The notes under the pieces are model-generated. The model made no database searches. It worked only from the letters and a program-made list of their open reading frames with translations, and had not been told where the DNA came from. 25,836 nt of DNA from Elusimicrobia bacterium RIFOXYB2_FULL_49_7. Lineage in GTDB: Bacteria > Fibrobacterota > OXYB2-FULL-49-7. Position 1 is the stretch's first letter; each line of letters starts with the position of its first letter. The position numbers were made by a program, and so were the translations under genes. Shown here piece after piece: positions 24,345 to 25,836 of this stretch. The stretch is from NCBI GenBank assembly GCA_001800515.1, contig MGVN01000211.1, positions 1 through 25,836 of the forward strand, read 5' to 3'.

Positions 24345-25316
24345 TCAGACGGGTCGGTTTTTCTTGACCCGCTCTTCGGTTGAAAAGACCTTGAAAAAGG
24401 CGAGTGCTTTATACGACAGGAATCCGGTCCCAACCAAGGCAAAGAAAAAGAGCAGGTTGGCCACCCACCAATTGACGTCGAAACCATCAATAATAAAACG
24501 GCTGAACTCACTCATACCGCCCATGGAGGCCGGAATATTGACCGCCCCCACCACCACGGTCAGCACGGCCAGCCGTTTCATCAGGATGTTCAGGTTATTG
24601 TTCACAATGGAGGCACGTGCATCCATCAGGCCGGAGAGAATGTTGGAATAGATTTCCGCTTGACGGTAACACTGGGCGTTTTCAATGAGTAAATCATCGA
24701 GAAGCTCCTTTTCATCTTGCGAAAAGGCCAGTCGCGTCTCATAATTCTTGAGCCGCTGGAGCAGCAGAGTATTGGAACTGATGGCGTTCAGGTAATAGAC
24801 CAGGCTTTTTTCCAGAATGAACATGTAAAGGAGATATTTGTTCTCCATGGAGGCGCTGATTTTATCCTCCAGCTCTTCGGAAATTTGGTGGATAACCTTC
24901 AAATGATCGATGAAATGGGTGATGGATTGGAAGAGATATTTCAACACGATTTCCCGGATCGATTTGATCCGAAAAAACCGTTTGGTCTCAAAGACCGACA
25001 TCTCTTCAGAGGTGACGATGATAAGTTTGTTCTGAAACAGAAAGAGACCCAGAGACATGACACGGAAAAGAAAGTTATCCTCCGCAGAATACCGCTTGGG
25101 CCGCTTTAAAATCATGGCTATATGGTCGGGCTCAAACTCAAGACGGGATAATTCGTCCGGATCAAGGGAGGAATGGAGGGTATGTTCGTCAATGGCATAG
25201 TCGTGCACAAGTGCACGTCGTTCCACATCATCAGGATTGATGTAAACAAGAATCTGCGCCTCTTCCGGAGATGCGTCAAGGACGCGTCCATCGGTTATTG
25301 TGTAGGTCTTGATCAT
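24345..25316 (-). CDS. CorA-like divalent-cation channel with GMS in place of GMN
   Basis: A 323-residue protein started at ATG 25316 ('MIKTYTITDGRVLDA'); an earlier in-frame ATG at 25385 adds an unconserved 23-residue leader. GGAG stands about 9 bases upstream. A cytosolic alpha/beta domain (~1-125) and a long helical stalk (~125-250) are followed by two C-terminal membrane helices (~255-280 and ~295-315), the CorA layout. The loop between the helices, where CorA carries the Gly-Met-Asn selectivity signature, reads 'ASMGGMSEF', so Asn is replaced by Ser. The C-terminus is basic ('VKKNRPV'). It probably moves Mg2+ or another divalent ion, but the altered signature leaves ion choice open. The THUMP methyltransferase gene follows at ten bases. 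Confidence 0.82.
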   Translation of the reverse strand: MIKTYTITDGRVLDASPEEAQILVYINPDDVERRALVHDYAIDEHTLHSSLDPDELSRLEFEPDHIAMILKRPKRYSAEDNFLFRVMSLGLFLFQNKLIIVTSEEMSVFETKRFFRIKSIREIVLKYLFQSITHFIDHLKVIHQISEELEDKISASMENKYLLYMFILEKSLVYYLNAISSNTLLLQRLKNYETRLAFSQDEKELLDDLLIENAQCYRQAEIYSNILSGLMDARASIVNNNLNILMKRLAVLTVVVGAVNIPASMGGMSEFSRFIIDGFDVNWWVANLLFFFALVGTGFLSYKALAFFKVFSTEERVKKNRPV

Positions 25317-25403
25317 GCCGCTGCTCCGGCTAAAAGATACATAGTTGCAAGGAAGGGAAAAAATGAAATTCTGGATAACCAACACCAGGCGGCTTGCAAG
25401 CGT

Positions 25404-25836
25404 CTAATCAGGGGAAAGACCGAAAAACTCCCGTAAGGCCAGCACCGATGAATCTAATGCCGCGGTCAAAGGACCGTCAAAGACCAGAGTTCCCTGATCC
25501 AACATGATGATTCGGTCTGCCATACGTCGGATACTGGCCGGATCGTGGGTGATAACCACCACGGTCATGCCGAAACGGTCACGCAATTCAAGCAGTAATG
25601 CATCAAGACTCCGGGTGGTTACCGGATCCAGACCCGCAGACGGCTCATCACAAAAAAGAAGTTTCGGATTCATGGAAAGCGCGCGGGCCAAAGCAGCTCG
25701 CTTGACCATGCCGCCTGACAGTTCCGTAGGGAATTTCCCTTCCACACCGGTCAGCCTGACATTCCGTAGGCATTCCGCGGTACGCTCCTCTCGTTCGGTC
25801 TGAGTGAGGGCGGTATGCATCTCCAGGGGCAAGGCC
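25404..25836 (-). CDS. ABC transporter ATP-binding protein, MlaF-like (N-terminus outside window)
   Basis: The last 144 or so residues of an ABC ATPase whose start lies beyond the right edge. Seen are the signature 'ELSGGMVKRAALARAL', Walker B with catalytic Glu 'KLLFCDEP', D-loop 'SAGLDP' and H-loop 'VVVITHD', all intact; Walker A is outside. The 'GGMVKRAALARAL' form with Met after SGG is typical of the MlaF/Ttg2A group, which powers phospholipid transport between outer and inner membranes with MlaE and MlaD. If that is right, the genes beyond the window edge should include an MlaE-type permease. This supports a diderm envelope. Confidence 0.8.
   Translation of the reverse strand, partial: ALPLEMHTALTQTEREERTAECLRNVRLTGVEGKFPTELSGGMVKRAALARALSMNPKLLFCDEPSAGLDPVTTRSLDALLLELRDRFGMTVVVITHDPASIRRMADRIIMLDQGTLVFDGPLTAALDSSVLALREFFGLSPD

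Noticed and set aside
24335..24511. N-terminal extension of the THUMP methyltransferase to an ATG at 24511
   Set aside because: It lies wholly within the CorA-like coding region and reads as out-of-frame sequence without homology.

Overview
The window looks like a chromosomal stretch from an uncultured or poorly studied bacterium of the Fibrobacteres-Chlorobi-Bacteroidetes superphylum or a related candidate phylum. The main clue is that several secreted proteins end in a C-terminal sorting domain of the 'NPFNP' type (FlgD-like / type IX secretion-like). These sit beside polysaccharide-active enzymes and housekeeping genes of mixed base composition. The exact phylum cannot be fixed from this sequence.

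Left third (1-10661), a secreted-protein and polysaccharide region: the end of a LamG-type secreted protein, a heparinase II/III-family lyase (2374-4470) that appears to start at a rare ATT codon, a large BNR-4 propeller protein with FN3, a rhamnogalacturonan-acetylesterase-like beta-sandwich and a sorting domain (4506-7127), a CAU-anticodon tRNA, a secreted calcineurin-like phosphoesterase (7333-9198) and a secreted C39-like cysteine peptidase with an internal sorting-like fold (9294-10661). Between the LamG gene and the lyase sits the most unusual object in the window. It is a 1.75 kb unit (594-2346) of two translationally coupled, paralogous DUF1670-type helix-turn-helix proteins, bounded by 16-bp inverted repeats that match at 15 of 16 positions. 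It looks like a small transposon-like or otherwise mobile module without a recognisable transposase.

Middle (10877-17377): a sigma-54 activator (10877-13198) whose N-terminus carries a predicted concanavalin-like beta-sandwich instead of a receiver domain, divergent from the C39 gene and possibly its regulator. It converges on a BatD-like membrane protein with a predicted near-leaderless promoter. A compact + strand cluster follows: ketopantoate reductase (panE), a SAM methyltransferase, a zinc-ribbon/Yip1 membrane protein and a DUF2752 membrane protein. A 56-residue two-helix membrane protein is encoded on the opposite strand just downstream of a DUF401 transporter-like gene.

Right third (17397-25836): DUF401 membrane protein, divergent serA (phosphoglycerate dehydrogenase with ACT domain), an RlmI-like rRNA methyltransferase, an AGCS sodium:amino-acid symporter, the decayed C-terminal half of a TrkH potassium transporter gene, an RlmL/YpsC-like THUMP methyltransferase with a probable TTG start, a CorA-like channel in which the GMN signature reads GMS, and the end of an MlaF-like ABC ATPase that runs off the window. 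No CRISPR array, rRNA gene, classical DDE transposase or phage gene was seen.
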